Below, piece by piece: positions 1 through 12,376 of a stretch of 64,000 nt of DNA. Position 1 is the stretch's first letter. Every line of letters begins with the position of its first letter. The notes beneath the pieces were generated by a model. It saw only the letters and a list, made by a program, of their open reading frames with translations, ran no database searches and was not told where the DNA came from. The position numbers were made by a program, and so were the translations under genes. The stretch is from Hydractinia symbiolongicarpus (lineage: Eukaryota; Cnidaria; Hydrozoa; Anthoathecata; Hydractiniidae), in assembly GCF_029227915.1 (NCBI RefSeq), contig NC_079886.1:20250501-20314500 (forward strand). Reading direction: 5' to 3'.

Positions 1-286
1 AATTTGTCTGGAAATGACAGGTGGCTTTGCCCGCAGTGCTCTTATTATCAAGACAGTACAAGTGAAACGGTTTTCACCCAGTGTGGAGACGTTCTTATTA
101 TCCAACTGAAGAGGTTTTACGTTTCTTGATGGAAGAACCCTAAAAAATAACAAATTTGTTACCTGCCTTGCTTTAAATGACGACATTTTTAGAGTTCGCT
201 CTCAGCCAACGGATGACATATCATTTAACAACAAATATTCGTTAGCTGCCAATATTAATCATTGGCAAGACATTATGACACTTTAA
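1..286 (+). pseudogene. Ubiquitin-specific protease (USP) catalytic-domain relic, frameshifted
   Basis: Frame 1 from base 1 reads a CPQC zinc-binding pair followed by VLIIQLKRF, the typical USP block 'vLiihLkRF', and stops at 127-129. Shifting frame at about 131 continues the same fold: FVTCLALNDDIF, then NNKYSLAANINH, matching the USP 'Y.L.avinH' strand, and stops at 284-286. The catalytic 'GHY' that normally follows is not seen, so the His box is lost. The Cys box would lie left of the window. USPs remove ubiquitin from proteins; this copy cannot encode a working one. It could be a decayed host exon pair or a USP domain carried by a mobile element. Confidence 0.6.
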
Positions 287-3200
287 GGTAAGAGCCAGTG
301 AACACATGGGGGGGTTTGATCACACATGATCAACAGAATAGCACAGTTGAACAGAAAGTGTTCAAAGTTTACTTTAGGGAAAAAGAGATGTCTAGTTTCT
401 GCTGATGACCGTCTGCGGACCTCTTCGAGGTGACCCAGCTAGACATCCAGGTTACTTAGGGTTAGAAATATGGGTCGAAACCTACCTGCCCTTGTTTAAA
501 GTTCTGTTCATCTTTTCAAATATGTTGTGTCCTTTTTTTATTTTTTTTATTTTTTTAATTAATTCCTTGAAAAAAGGGAGAATTGTGCTTTTAGGGGCAT
601 TTTCTCTAGAGGAGTACAACTTCTAGCTTATTTCCAAAGACCTAACAGGTTAAGTTCATCATTGCGGTGGCTATCCACCTCTTTGTAAATTATTTTCTTT
701 ATCTTCCGTTATACCCAAAGCCACATACATATCTCCGAAAGTGTTACTGTCTGATTTTTTTACGTCGACCTGAAATTAAAATTACTGTGCTCAGTGTAAT
801 TTATTTTAAACATTAGCATATGCCCACTATTCCGTAGGTTGTAAACTATTATTACGCACTGAGGGTTAGAATTATGAAAAAATTGTTAGTTGCGTCCATA
901 TGTTTCTCCAAACATATGATAAACCTTGACCATGTTTTTTAGTGAATCCTACAAATCCGGAACGAATTAATCGTCTTATGTTAAGAATTGAAATATTTTC
1001 TTGTTGTTTTATTTTAGGTTCATTTAGTCTCAAATTGTCTCTAAACAAATGTTACACCTACCCGGTCGTCTTTCATACCTTTTTGCCATGCCCAACACCA
1101 TGTTTTTGAAAGAAGAGTGTTCTGAAAAAAGTATAGCGGTAAACAAAGTCTGATTAACATTATCACAAATGAGAATATGCATTGGGGAAAAACTAAGAAT
1201 TACCATGTTTAGCCTTCAGAAACTCCCTTACCTAAATTAGTACAACATTACGTTCCTGTACTAAAAAAATAGAAATGACAAGTGATCCAGAGTCTTAACT
1301 TTCACTATAATTTTAATTACTAAGTTTTATTTATGGTTTTTAGCAAAAATACTTTTGTGCGAAAAAACGTTTACCAATAGTCAAAAACTGTAAGATAATT
1401 ATTGAAAATGTTTCATTGTGTTTCATTAAAAAAGTAATAGAATACCAAAATATATAGTTGGATTTAGTATAAACTAATTGTTCAATTCTCTTGCCAAGCA
1501 ATCAGCGTGTAACAACCATTAGCATGTAGCGGTTTTAAGAGATTATTTAAAAAGGTGTTGTTGACAAAAGCTAATGATACCAGCATTTTCTTAACCCTAA
1601 CTAAACAAGTTCTTGCATAACTTTACCAAAGAATAAATTTACGTACTTTTTGTCTATATGTAATCGAGGATGGTTGTTAAAATAATATAAAGATCAAAAA
1701 ATATCTTTTAATCTACTGCTTTTGGCAATCTCCTTAATATCATTGGATAACAGTGTTAGAAAGCTAGAGAAATGTTGATGTGAAATTATTAACTTCATTT
1801 TAAAACACAATTAAAACCAGGTCTTGTATACATATGTTTTGAAATCAAAATTCCACAGTATGTGGTATACTGTGGAATTTTTATTATTATTATTGTTATC
1901 TCTTTAAATTTCTTTTTATTTTAAAAAACGTATTGAAACATAAAATAGAACATTTAATAAAAATATGAATAATAATTATGTATATAAAATATGCGTACAT
2001 TTAATAAATGGTAACGGTAATATCTCATTATGCACACAAATGTGAGAGTAATATAATTAAGTAAGGAGAAATAAGGTAAACTTTTTTATTTTTCCACTCT
2101 GAATCTTCATCCTCGTAACAATACTTAACCTCTGTGCCACCTTTATTAGCGTTGAGACAAAACAAGACATAACCTTAGTTGTCCTTCCACAACAGTTTTT
2201 CTAATTATAGCACTCGGTTTAATACAGTCGTTGACATAAGTCCAAGCCTATATTTATGGTTTGTGGCTTCAATGCGAAAATGCAGACAAATAATTTAACT
2301 TCGATGCTTAAAAACAGACCCATATATATACCATTATTCAATAGACATACCACATAAGTTTATCATTATGTTCAAAAACTTTCTTTGTGGAGTGTTTTTC
2401 TTGCATTTGCCTCTTTTTTTGATATGACATCTTCGCAATACTCCAGTATGAACCCCTTTTTCTTTCAATCTCTCATAGCAAATATTTTAAAAGCTGTTTA
2501 GGTAAAATTATGACCCGTCCTTATAATTATTCTCATGGCAATCTTTCGATTCGGCTCAAAAATCAAAATTAAAATATTTACCAATAAATGGAGAAATAAA
2601 ATACTTCTTGAGATCATTGCTGTCTTTGTTCAATTGACAGTAGTTTATTGCAATTTGGATCTGTTCGTGTACATATGACTTGACAGTCCTATAGAAACAA
2701 AAAAATCTTTTGCCTGAAATTTGTTTACGTAGTTTAACACAAAATGAAAAAATTATCAGCCAAAACAAGTATATCTTCATAGGCGAAAGTCTTGTATCTA
2801 ACGTTTGTTCTCCACCTACATCCGAGTAAAACACTTCTTGTTCGTCATTACTTTACATAAAACAATTTAACATTCTGTTTAGGTGTCCCTTAATGAGGAA
2901 AAAAATGTTGGTGTATTAAAGTGATTCCGTTAATTAGGTGCCTGCTAATTGCTTGTCTTTTTACAAAATTGACCAGAAAACTACCAGTTAAAAAGTGATT
3001 TGTCCGTTAGTCACAGATGTTCACCTTTTAAAGTGTCCGTTATTTAAAGAGGATACTGTAACACCCATGGGATAAAAACTGTGCATTGCCAGACATTTTA
3101 CATAAATTTAATTTTCAAATAAACATTTATTGACATATGTTTAAAAGAAAATGCGAATTTATTAAAGTTTCTACTTGCAAATCTATCTAACCCTATGTAG

Positions 3201-3521
3201 CACGTGTTGTGTTTAAAAGGACGCATGTGATTGGGTTGGTTTCTTTTGTGTGTACACACAGTTGTTCTAGCTCATTTTCTTCAACAATTTTTCATGGTCT
3301 ACCATGAGCTCCAGAATCATCACAACTACCGAAGTTGCATTATGATTTCTTTATTGCACGTTAACATTATTTTTACGGTCTGAATTTCCCAAACCATTTG
3401 CGCTACATCGATGATTCTTCCAGCTCTATTAATTTTCCCCAATGCTATTTTTGGTAATCAGCAATGTTGTATGATGATCATCTGCCAGCCTCGGCCAATA
3501 CTTGCATGCATTAAGGCTGCG
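287..3521. other. AT-rich non-coding stretch
   Basis: No supported gene. On the minus strand between about 2060 and 2480 short frames with coding-like composition appear (for example GFILEYCEDVISKKEANARK), broken by stops and unassigned. They may be remains of a mobile-element gene. The small open frames at 405-626 and 2556-2834 have no recognisable motif. Confidence 0.4.
1849..1879. repeat. Perfect 13-bp inverted repeat (hairpin)
   Basis: Arms 1849-1861 (AATTCCACAGTAT) and 1867-1879 are exact reverse complements around a 5-base loop GTGGT. It stands alone in AT-rich DNA, so it may be the core of a small foldback element. Confidence 0.8.
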
Positions 3522-3602
3522 TCAAAACAGCTGCTGACTTGCAAGATAAGTTTGTCGACGTAAATCACGTAAAAAATCCTCAATTGTTACTTTTTCAGCC
3601 AT
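3522..3602 (-). pseudogene. Short N-terminal coding relic, family not recognised
   Basis: An ATG at 3602 opens a 26-residue frame beginning MAEKVTIEDFLRDLRRQT and stopping at 3522. Downstream on the same strand (to about 3240) coding-like text continues in two alternating frames (YNIADYQK, GKINRAGRIIDVAQMVW), suggesting a longer protein broken by frameshifts. It lies just downstream of the reverse-transcriptase relic at 3807-5430 on the same strand, so it may belong to another nested element. Function unknown. Confidence 0.3.
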
Positions 3603-3806
3603 CTTAATTAGCACTCTTTCTTCCCAAAGTTTCTTAAACTAACTGGTCGTGTATGAACAAAATAATTTTTTTCACAATATAGCACTAACGGGCGTAGACT
3701 TTATGCGTGGTAAGAGAACAAAAAAACAATAAAAGTTACCCCTTTATAACAATACAACAAACAGCTTATCGATTTCACAGTTCAATTTTCTCGGATAGTT
3801 GCCAAC

Positions 3807-5430
3807 TCATTTGCGCGTCACGTCACACATACTACGGACAGAATAACTTGTAAAACCACGCGGATATAAAATTGCCAAACGCATCAAGCTAAACCAAATT
3901 TTGCGTCTCAGCCACGCTACAACTTCTCCCTTTGTTTTATCTCTTTTTCCGCGATCATGTCGGATAGTGTGGATACGAAAACACTCGATTCTGGACTCAT
4001 ACATTCATTGATGCTAAATGTCAATGATTTAAACGTCTCTTGTTCGACATCTATGATGCGCCTGTTGTAAGATCTTTTTTTTCTCTTTCTCGTGAGAAGC
4101 ATATAATGATGATATTGTTTAGCGTCGATAACTTTGCACTGTGGGATTAAACATCCTTCCATCAAAAAATGCTCGTTTTCCTCTCTTTCAAGAACTTTCT
4201 ACACTGATATCTGTTCTTGCCTTAGCGTCTAACTACAGAACGGGGAAAATCAGTTGCTTCAGTGGTCAGGAGAGGTCCACATCGTGTATCTCTCCATACC
4301 TCATGCAGTAATGTAGCCATCAAATCATTTAACTCGTGACGAATATTCACGAAACCACCAACATAACATGACAATGCATACTCAATCGAAGTTTGTTTGC
4401 CGCATGCCCAAATTAGTGGCAATCCTTTAATACTCCATCTGTACGTAAAAAAATACTGCCGACAAATTCACACTTATTCATGCTTGCTCATGATCTTTTA
4501 ATGGTATAGTTGTTAACCAACTGGAAGCACCAGTTGACTTGACAATTTCGTTCAACTTCACCTTGACATAATCCTGTCGTTACATCTCCTAGCTTGTTTG
4601 AACAGAATACATTCCTTTCCGTAGACACCTTTGACTTAACTTCCTTGCTCGTCAAAGCAGTTCTTATCATCATTACGTTTGATTCTTAAGCTTTTCTCTT
4701 AAGTTCATAGGTCACAAGATTTAATAATTCATGTTCCATTTTTCAGATCTCAACATTATTATCCTATTTTCACTGGAAGGGACAACAATACTCTCTCGTC
4801 ATAGTCATAAAGAATCAATTTTGTGCGAATTACATCTTCTGTTGGCTGCAACAACTCTGAAATACCAGGTATTGTTCGACTATAATAGTTAAATTCATGC
4901 CTGTGTCCAGATATAAAGGCAGAATAAGCAGGTTGAAGTTGAACTTCTGCAATTGCTGATAAACTCAGTTATTTGTTGACTCATATATTAACCAAATCTT
5001 CTACGTAACGTTTCTTGTATTCAAGGGAACCAATCAAGGTTCCAAGATATTTTATTCCTTCATATGTTATGTTGATGTTAAAGTTTTTGAAAACTTCACT
5101 ACCCAGCTCCTGCTTGTCAGCTTTAACTACCAGCCATGATTTAGACGCTTCTGGATAGCAGCCAATTAATGGGCCCTTTCGATAATCATTTGCTACCAAT
5201 TTCTGAGGCGTTCTAGCTCGTCCCAGCACATATCATCAGCATAAGCTATATGTTTTTCCTTGTGTATTATCAACAGTTCAAGCAGGGGCGAATACCAAGC
5301 GCATATATTCCCATCGCTGTAAGATATCCTTGAGTGGTTCCCTCAATAGAAAATATCCAATCCACCAGATCTCCATGAGTGGTTCCTCAAAAAATATATA
5401 TCCAATCCACCAGTAACAAACAATCTGGCT
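3807..5430 (-). pseudogene. Decayed reverse transcriptase of a multicopy cnidarian retroelement family
   Basis: Read right to left on the minus strand: EGTTQG near 5340; the RT catalytic box YADD at 5243-5232; then, after a frameshift, GCYPEASKSWLVVK and YLGTLIGS (5229-4981). Further on come a Cys/His stretch ACGKQTSIEYALSCYVGGFV with IRHE (about 4400-4310), and the tail FKSLTFSINECM followed by a Trp-Leu-Arg-Arg segment (4165-3807). Order and spacing match the RT polyproteins common in cnidarian genomes (RVT_1 type), where a conserved C..C...GG...RH block and a basic C-terminus follow the polymerase. At least four frame changes make it non-functional. A local duplication (TATCCAATCCACCAG twice, about 5350-5415) interrupts the part before EGTTQG. 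The exact retroelement clade is not settled by eye. Confidence 0.75.
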
Positions 5431-6159
5431 CGAGTCTGATACCAGTTGGTAACATAGCTAGTTAGGGTTTTCAGATATGCAATAAATCTTGTGTTCAAAC
5501 TGTTAACTGTTTAGCACTTGTTTTTGACATATGTATTTCCTGTACAATGAGACCTGTATTTCTCGGAGACACCCGTGTCTTTCTTTTTTGGTTTCCTCGC
5601 ATCAGAAAGCAAAAGAGGCCATGGGAACAAGATTCTCCCTGTGTTTTAAAAGTTTCGACTTTATACATTAATTTTGACTTTATATATTTTGACTTTATAT
5701 ATGAATTTTTTGTATATAAAACCTTTAATTTTTTACATAAAGCTTGTTCACTTTCGCAGGGGATATATGTTGCGTTCATTTCTTTTCGTGAAGTAATTTC
5801 CGTTTCGGTAACTTGACCCGAACTAGGTTACTTATTTACTCTATTATTCCTGCCGTGAAAATATCAAAGTGGCGGGGTTAATAATGCATAAAAAATCTAA
5901 TAAGTATTATTTTCAAGGAAAGACATTCAAAAAGATTCAGGGAAAAAAATCAGGAAGACCAAAGAATTATGAGCCATAAAAAAATTAAATATTAGATTTA
6001 CCATAGATCTATTCTGTATAATAACAAAATTCTAAAGTTTTGGTTAAAATTCAGACATGAGATTGTGTTCAACAACGTCAATATTAATGTCATTAGCCAT
6101 TTCGTTGTTTTGACTGTTTTTAAAACCCACGGAAACAGTTTAAAAAAAATTGTTTTTTG
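5431..6159. other. Intergenic, no supported feature
   Basis: AT-rich sequence between two retroelement relics. The open frames at 5495-5779 (-) and 5547-5816 (+) overlap each other and show no family motif. A short AT-rich repeat (TTGACTTTATATA twice) lies at about 5670-5702. Confidence 0.4.
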
Positions 6160-6270
6160 AACGAATACATGTTATAAAAGGTAGGCCAGTAAACACTACC
6201 CTGTTTTCTGTTACCCCTCCATCTACACCAACTGACTTTTCTTTGTATATCCCATCAGTACACTCCTCAC

Positions 6271-7695
6271 TTGTTCGTTTCCTTGCAGGCTGGAAAAAAT
6301 ATTTTAGGTCCCAAATGTTCAATAAAACTTGACGTTGCCCAGGACGAAATGGATTCACACAAACATTCAACCTTGAACGATCCTTCACGCCATATACCTC
6401 TTTCAGATCTCCCTGGATTGCCTTCACCACCAAATCTAGTCTCAGCTTTCGATTCTTCCAAGCTAAAGTTCGAGGATTTCCAAGCTGTCCTACATTCCCG
6501 TAGAAATCCTTCTTCTCCTGGGCTGAACCAAATTCCTTACACAGTATATAAGAATTGTCCTCATATTGCATCGTTTCTGTTTAACATTTTTCAAGCTTGT
6601 CTAAAGAAGTCTTTTATTCCTGCGCAATGGAGAATTGCATCAGAAGTTTATATACCTAAAAACAACACACCTTGTCCATCCAACATAAAGGATTTTCGCC
6701 CCATAGCTCTTCTGAATGTTGAGGGAAAGCTCTTTTTTAGTTTGATTTCCAAGCGGTTAGAATCGTATATTGTAAAGAAAAACAACTTCATTAATACTTC
6801 TTCCATTCAAAAAGGTTGTATGGAAAAAGTTCCTTGTTGCCGGGAACACATGTCTCTTGTTTGGTCCACACTTCAGAATGCGAAGGCACAACATTCTTCA
6901 CTTTTAGCCATATGGCTTGATATTGCTAATGCGTACCCTTTAGTTCCGCACAAGCTGATTTTTATGGCTCTCAGACGCTATGGTGTACCAGAATCATGGA
7001 TAAGGCTCATACAGCTATACTACGACAGCCTGTGGAGTAAGTCTTTTTCGGCTTCTGCTCCTTCCAGTTGGCATCAACACTGTAGGGGGATTTTTATCGG
7101 CTCAACACTTTCCATTATACTATTTCTTGCAGCTATAAACATATATATATATATTATTATTGAGTATGTGTGTGTTACCCCCACTCTTATTGATACTGAA
7201 GGTAATAAAAACAAAATCCCAGACCAACCCCCAATAAAAGCTTTTATGGATGATATGTTCTTAATGTCCACGTCAATTCCAAGTACTCAAAATTTATTAA
7301 ACAGGTGTACAACAGCTCTTGATTGGGTAGGCATGTCGTTTAGGCCTTCTAAATCACACAGCATTGTTATTGATAAGGGAAAAGTCGTCCAAAGTTCACC
7401 GTTTACAGTTGGCAGCGAAAAAATTCCATCCATTCATTCTAGTCCAATTAGGTTTTTAGGTGGAACAATAAACTCATCCTTGTCTGATTCTGCTGCAATA
7501 CAAGAATTTCTAAATGATGCCGAAGACAAACTTATGGCTATAGACAGGTCCTTTCATAAAGGGGTCCATAAGGGTTGGTTTTTACACCATCTGTTAATTC
7601 CCAGAATCCGCTGGCCATTATTAATTTATGAAGTTTCTCTATCTACTATCACAAAACTAGAGCAAAGATTTTCTGTTTTCATTAGGAAATGGTAA
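6271..7695 (+). pseudogene. Reverse transcriptase domain (FMDD) of the RLE-class retrotransposon
   Basis: A 474-codon frame, the longest in the window. Visible RT blocks: SSPGLNQIPYTVYK (palm entry, about residues 80-95), FRPIALLNVEGKLF (fingers), WLDIANAYPLVPH carrying the first catalytic Asp, and the second catalytic pair in FMDD at 7243-7254. These are followed by the SFRPSKSHSIVI and FLGGTI motifs. Its role is target-primed reverse transcription of the element RNA. An Ile/Tyr run (IYIYIII) sits just before FMDD, where the family has a hydrophobic helix. It comes from a (TA)n/(TAT)n microsatellite at about 7140-7160, so that region has probably expanded. The true start is not known, because related sequence in another frame precedes 6271. 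Confidence 0.75.
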
Positions 7696-7837
7696 AAACT
7701 ACATCATTCAATTTCCAACATTTCCTTATATTCCTCGACATCGCCTTGTCCTCTTCCCCTAAAAAAGTCTTGCATCTGTTCTCAAATCTGCCAAAATCAG
7801 TGGACATCTGTTACTAGGAGATTCTGTCGACCCTAGT

Positions 7838-9105
7838 GTGTCTAAGTGCGTACCAGTTTTGAAAGCTGGAAATTGGAAAGTTAGTGAGGCAGTTCTTTCG
7901 GCGGATAGTCAGCTCAATTTCAAAAGGATTTTAGGTTTGCATCAGTCTGGTCGAGCTGGCTTAGGGCTCTTAGACCACAAAAATGTACCACCAAAAGGCA
8001 CTTATGCTTACCGAAAGCTTGTTTCCAATATCATTGAAGAAAATGAAGAAGATATTTACCATGCCAGAGCTGTACAGTTGCATTTGCAAAGCAATTGGAC
8101 GAAATGGTGCTCTTATGTGAAAAATGATTTATCTTGGAGAACAATTCTTTCACTGCCACAATGTCTAACTTCCTTTTGTATAGGGGCAACCTACGACACC
8201 CTTCCCTCTCCAACCAATCTTGTGAGATGGGGAATTGAGAAAGACAAAAGTTGCATTCTGTGCAGGAAACCATCCTCAAATGTCTCTCACATATTGGTGC
8301 CTGTAGGACCTCCCTTACGCAGGGTAGATACACATACCGTCATGACTCGGTTTTTATAGTTTTGGTTAGGGCATTAAAAGAGTTTTTGGTATCATATGAA
8401 CCTCTTAAGCTTTCCAAGTGCAACAAAATTAATTTCATTCCGGCCGGTCAATCATCATCTAAGAAGAGGTATACAAAGTGTCCAGGCCTTGTTCACCTTG
8501 CTTTCGATTAGAAAATACTGTCAGATTTAGATTCCGTTTTAGTTGTTCCATCATACATTGCAATAACACAACTACGCCCAGACGTGTTATTAATATCCAG
8601 TTCTTCCAAAACTGTAATTATGTTAGAACTGACTTGTCCATGTGAAGAGAACACGGAATATTGGCACAAACGAAAGCTTAACAAATATTCTTCACTTTGT
8701 TATGCTATGAAAAACAATGGATGGATCGTGCATTTATTTGCCATTGAGGTGGGTGCAAGGGGTTTCTGTTCAGAATCAGTAAGGACCTGTTTTCGTCGCC
8801 TTGGTTTCCCTAACAAGCCTTTACGTTCTATTAAAGTCCCTAACTTTTACCTCCATGAGTGCTTCTTTTTACATCTGGATGTCTCGAAATTCTACCACTT
8901 GGGTTGAGCCTGAAAAGGCCCCAATCATTCCTGAAGTTTCTTCTGTTACAAATATGGAATGTAAGAAATCAAAAACCCCTGAAAAATCTTCCGCAAATCA
9001 CACAAAATCTTGTAAAATCAAAAAACCCGAAAAACTTGCTACAAGGTCTTCCAAAACAACAGTCGCATTGCCATCTAACCCTGATTTAAGAATAGCGGTA
9101 CACTA
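7838..9105 (+). pseudogene. Post-RT region: CCHC knuckle and restriction-like endonuclease
   Basis: Frame 7838-8359 carries QSGRAGLGLLDH, WTKWCSYVK and the segment YDTLPSPTNLVRWG that precedes the knuckle in this family. CILC (8252-8263) and a His at 8288-8290 are followed, one frame over, by GAC (Cys at 8302-8304), completing a CCHC set. The endonuclease reads LRPD, 14 residues, then ELT, and farther on KRKLNKYSSL (8574-8710): a PD-X14-E...K arrangement as in RLE domains. VGARGFCSESVRTCFRRLG follows. In R2-like elements this domain nicks the target DNA. Stops and frame changes show it is dead. Confidence 0.7.
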
Positions 9106-9106
9106 G

Positions 9107-9670
9107 ATAATTTTAACAAGATATCTCTGCATTTTGTAGATAGACAAACTACAAGGATATTAAGATAAAGCCTAACCCTAACACTAACGCATTACAAGGT
9201 TTTTTTTATAGTCTAGTCGCCCTCCAAAAAATTAAGAATTTTTTTTCACACATGCCTTGTGGTATAACAAAAAATTGAGCGAAAATAGAGTAGGTCGAGA
9301 CAAATCGGAAGACTAATTAAAAGATTGATTATTCCAACCGAACAGATCTTTTCTTGTATATATGTTGATAAAAGTGTCTCTTTGTTGCGTTAAAATCATG
9401 ATTTTGATTGAATATCCCTCTTGGAACCCGTAAAAATTAAGAAATTTGTTATACTTTTTCTAGTGAAATGATCTCAGAGTTTAAAAAATATTTTCTGGTT
9501 GGCCGTTTGCTCGCAAAAAAGGGTGTAGTCCATTTTTTTAACAATTATATTTAAGAATCGCTTTAAGAATTACTAAAAGCACAAAATGTGGACTTTTTAG
9601 GACGCTAAAACCAAAAGATGATTCTTATAAAAAGTGTATAACAAAGCTATCTTTCCGCGATAATTTGTTA
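9107..9670. other. AT-rich spacer
   Basis: No coding signal. It lies between the end of the retrotransposon polyprotein and the left end of the DNA transposon and probably includes the retrotransposon 3' untranslated region. Confidence 0.4.
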
Positions 9671-9708
9671 TTATAGGGTGTATAGGAGCATATTTCGAAA
9701 TAGGTTTT

Positions 9709-10405
9709 TCTGTCCGATGGAGAATCGATACTTTGAAAAGTGGCAGTTAAAAATCGATTAGCACTGCTGATGTTTAAATTTTAACCAGTTATGAGGTCTA
9801 ATTTCTACTTTCCAAAAAATGTAGATCAAAAGCTAATGACATTAATTATTCTGGGTGGGGACAAATAAGTTTTGCTGTCGGATGGATTCGATAGAATTTC
9901 TCATTTCTTAATTTCAAACATCTTCGTTTCTATCGAAATGGAGGTGAAAGAAATTACTAATTAGGTTTTTTAAGCTATCTTATTATATTTGGAACAATTT
10001 AATAAATAGTTATTTTACGTATCGATAAATGAGCAAAACTAATGATCAGAAGTATAAATGGAATAAATCTGTCAGATGGGCACTTTTCATTCAAAAAAAT
10101 TCGATCATTGAAAAATAACAAACTTTTACTTGAATATCCTAACTGACCATGACTAGATTTTAAAATTCCACTTTTCTTTAAATTCATCGAAAATGCATCT
10201 GTCCTTTCGACAGATTTATCGGTTCAAAGTACGTCTTTTTCGAAAGTAATCTTAAAGGATAATATTAATAGTATGGCCAAGAACGAATAGGTATTCAAAA
10301 CCTAAGGATTTAGACGCTTACATAGAATGGATTGCGCTTGGTAAAAAAAACGTACAACGAAACTATATGCTTGACTAAAATATAAAAGTCCATCCGACAG
10401 ATTTA
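9709..10405. repeat. Left subterminal motif cluster (5 copies)
   Basis: Degenerate copies of AAATCTGTCGGATGGACATT lie at about 9709-9722, 9875-9886, 10064-10086, 10197-10219 (a self-complementary version, ATCTGTC..GACAGAT) and 10388-10405 (reverse orientation). Such subterminal arrays often serve as transposase binding sites in other families; that role is inferred here. Confidence 0.7.
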
Positions 10406-10427
10406 CTGAAATATCAAAAATAAATCA

Positions 10428-12073
10428 TTATCTAATAAAAAAAGCCTTTTTTCCAAAACATGACTGGTGAAACCATTGAAGGCAAACTGAACACTTCACC
10501 CAATCGTTTCACTGTTTTGGTTGTAAACAGTGGCACAACCTGCACATGTGTTTTTTATGAAAAAAAGTTATTCATATTCCTTTTCGGTATGACCACATTG
10601 ATTTGTTTTGTGATACGCTTTGGTCAGAATTGGAGTATCATCACTCGAAAGATAAAAGAAATCAAACTTGATTTCGCCAGCAACACTTGTATCCCGTGAC
10701 CACTTGTGGACTTTCAACGTGCCAGGGATATTAGGTGCTGATTCGATATCATCAGGAACATCCATGAGTTCCGTTTGGAACAATGAAGTAATCGGCGGAA
10801 CTAGCCTGTTGGCCGCGTCATAAAATTCTTGGACAAAATTTACTAAAATCTTTCCAGATTTAATATTCCGATAGACCATATTCTTGATTGTTCCACCTAT
10901 TCCATCCATTGGACCTTTCTGGTGATGGGCCTCATTAAAATTCAATTGCATTACAAAGCGCGAACGAAATTGAGCCGCGCAACGTTCACTCCGAAAAATT
11001 GCATTTTTTAAAGCGATCGATTTTTCCTCCTCTTCGACCAGCATATTGATGTAAGACATTGTTGCGATTTTCGAATGGTCACTACTTTCACTGATTATAG
11101 TCATAGGTCTTTTCACAATCCTATCCAACCCCTTTATTTTGTAATACACACTAGCAGTAAAGATACTGAAGCAGCTCTGTCCGAAGTAGGCACTTTGGAA
11201 ATCATCCTGTTGTTTATTTTTGTAGCTTTCGCTGTAGGGCAATTTTATTTAAATCAACAATTTCTCTCCTCAGAACATCATTCGAACAACATTTAAAAAT
11301 TCGATTGTTTGGCCATCATACAGCCGTTTTCACAGACCTCGCAAAGACATAACGTGTCAGGGATATCCTTTTGAAGTATCACTTGCTTTCGCGATTTGCA
11401 AGGTTGTACATTTGCTTGAAAGTGAATGTTTTTTCAGTATCCAATTCGACGTTCAGTATTTCAAACAAGTCTCGGAGAGTCCACAGTATGTATCTTTTTT
11501 GGACGTACATTTTTTCACCATCAACCTTACTAAGATAAACGTTGTCCTTTCGGCCTGGGTTTGTATAGACGATGTCAGAGCGCTCGAAAGATTCTTTCAG
11601 GTATGATATTTGTTCTTCGTTCATGAGCTTCTCTTTTCTCCCTTTCCTCTGCGTCAAACAAATTCTGAGCTTATATTTATTAGCTAAGACTTGAATGACT
11701 TCAGATTTTTTCCTCGAGCTTTTGGGTATGAGTTTCTCAACTTGGCTAATACTACGTTAAAAAGATTGTTTTGTTGAAAAAACATTTGGAGTAGTAACTT
11801 CTTTGTTTTCATCTTCCTTTGGTTACCTGTGGCGGCTTGTTGTTCGTTCATTTTTTCCTTTTTCTTTTTCTCTCTATATTCTCTCTTCCGGAATTTATCT
11901 TTCTCTAGATGCTCTTCGTACTTGCTAGGTTTCAAGTACTTCATGTGCTCTAAGTTTTCTTTTTTTCTTTTGCTGTCAGTGGCTTCATACTTGTCGGTGT
12001 TCTTTTCACGGTATTTCTTCAAATACTCTTTGTTTGCTGCACTCTTTGGCTTATTTGAACTTGGCTTTCCCAT
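10428..12073 (-). pseudogene. Transposase-like protein: basic N-terminus, conserved core, PHD-like finger; frameshifted
   Basis: The ATG at 12073 opens a Lys/Glu-rich basic region (to 11684; many KK and RK pairs, bZIP-like). After a frame change, 11657-11379 reads SDIVYTNPGRKDNVYLS and VQKRYILWTLRDLFEIL. Then comes a Cys cluster LCLCEVCENGC near 11330. The 11242-10568 frame holds the core: RCAAQFRSRF, FNEAHHQKGPMDGIGGTIK and FYLSSDDTP, ending CGH. Shifted frames then give CAGC (about 10545) and WVKCSVCLQWFHQSCFG (10502-10452), the second half of a PHD-like zinc finger, with a stop at 10428. These blocks recur in multicopy cnidarian and insect mobile-element proteins; the core Asp and His/Asp residues suggest a DDE-like nuclease, which is inference. 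At least three frame changes; an intron is also possible for one. Confidence 0.6.
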
Positions 12074-12376
12074 TGTTTTTTTTTAATAATTTTAAGCTGC
12101 TGCGGTAAATTTGTAAACCAACGATTCCAGGCGGAATGACTTTGCATCTTTTTTGTTCTTTACAAAAAAAACATTATAAAATGGAATGTTTCTTTTTACT
12201 TTCGAATGTTCGAATGTTTCTTCAGGCGTTCGAAAATTATAAGCCTATTTTAAACTTTATATATTTTGTTTTACTTGCTCAAATCCACAGAAACATACGT
12301 GTCACAACGTTTTAATTGAATATTTCGCAACTGTGCTTCATAATTGTAATATACGTTACGCTGTTCAGTGTTGAAA

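Larger units (their letters stand above)
6160..9105 (+). mobile_element. Non-LTR retrotransposon with restriction-like endonuclease (R2-group type), decayed
   Basis: One polyprotein can be followed in three or more frames: N-terminal linker and reverse transcriptase (6271-7695), a post-RT thumb-like region (7838-8300), a CCHC knuckle (8252-8304), a PD-(D/E)XK endonuclease (8574-8710) and a basic tail ending at 9105. This order (RT, CCHC, then RLE) is that of R2-like site-specific or RLE-class LINEs, not APE-class LINEs. Frame changes near 7696, 8300 and 8850 and a stop at 8509 inactivate it. No poly-A tail or target-site duplication could be defined by eye. Confidence 0.75.

Noticed and set aside
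405-626. 73-codon open frame after the USP relic
   Set aside because: T-rich low-complexity translation with no motif; chance frame.
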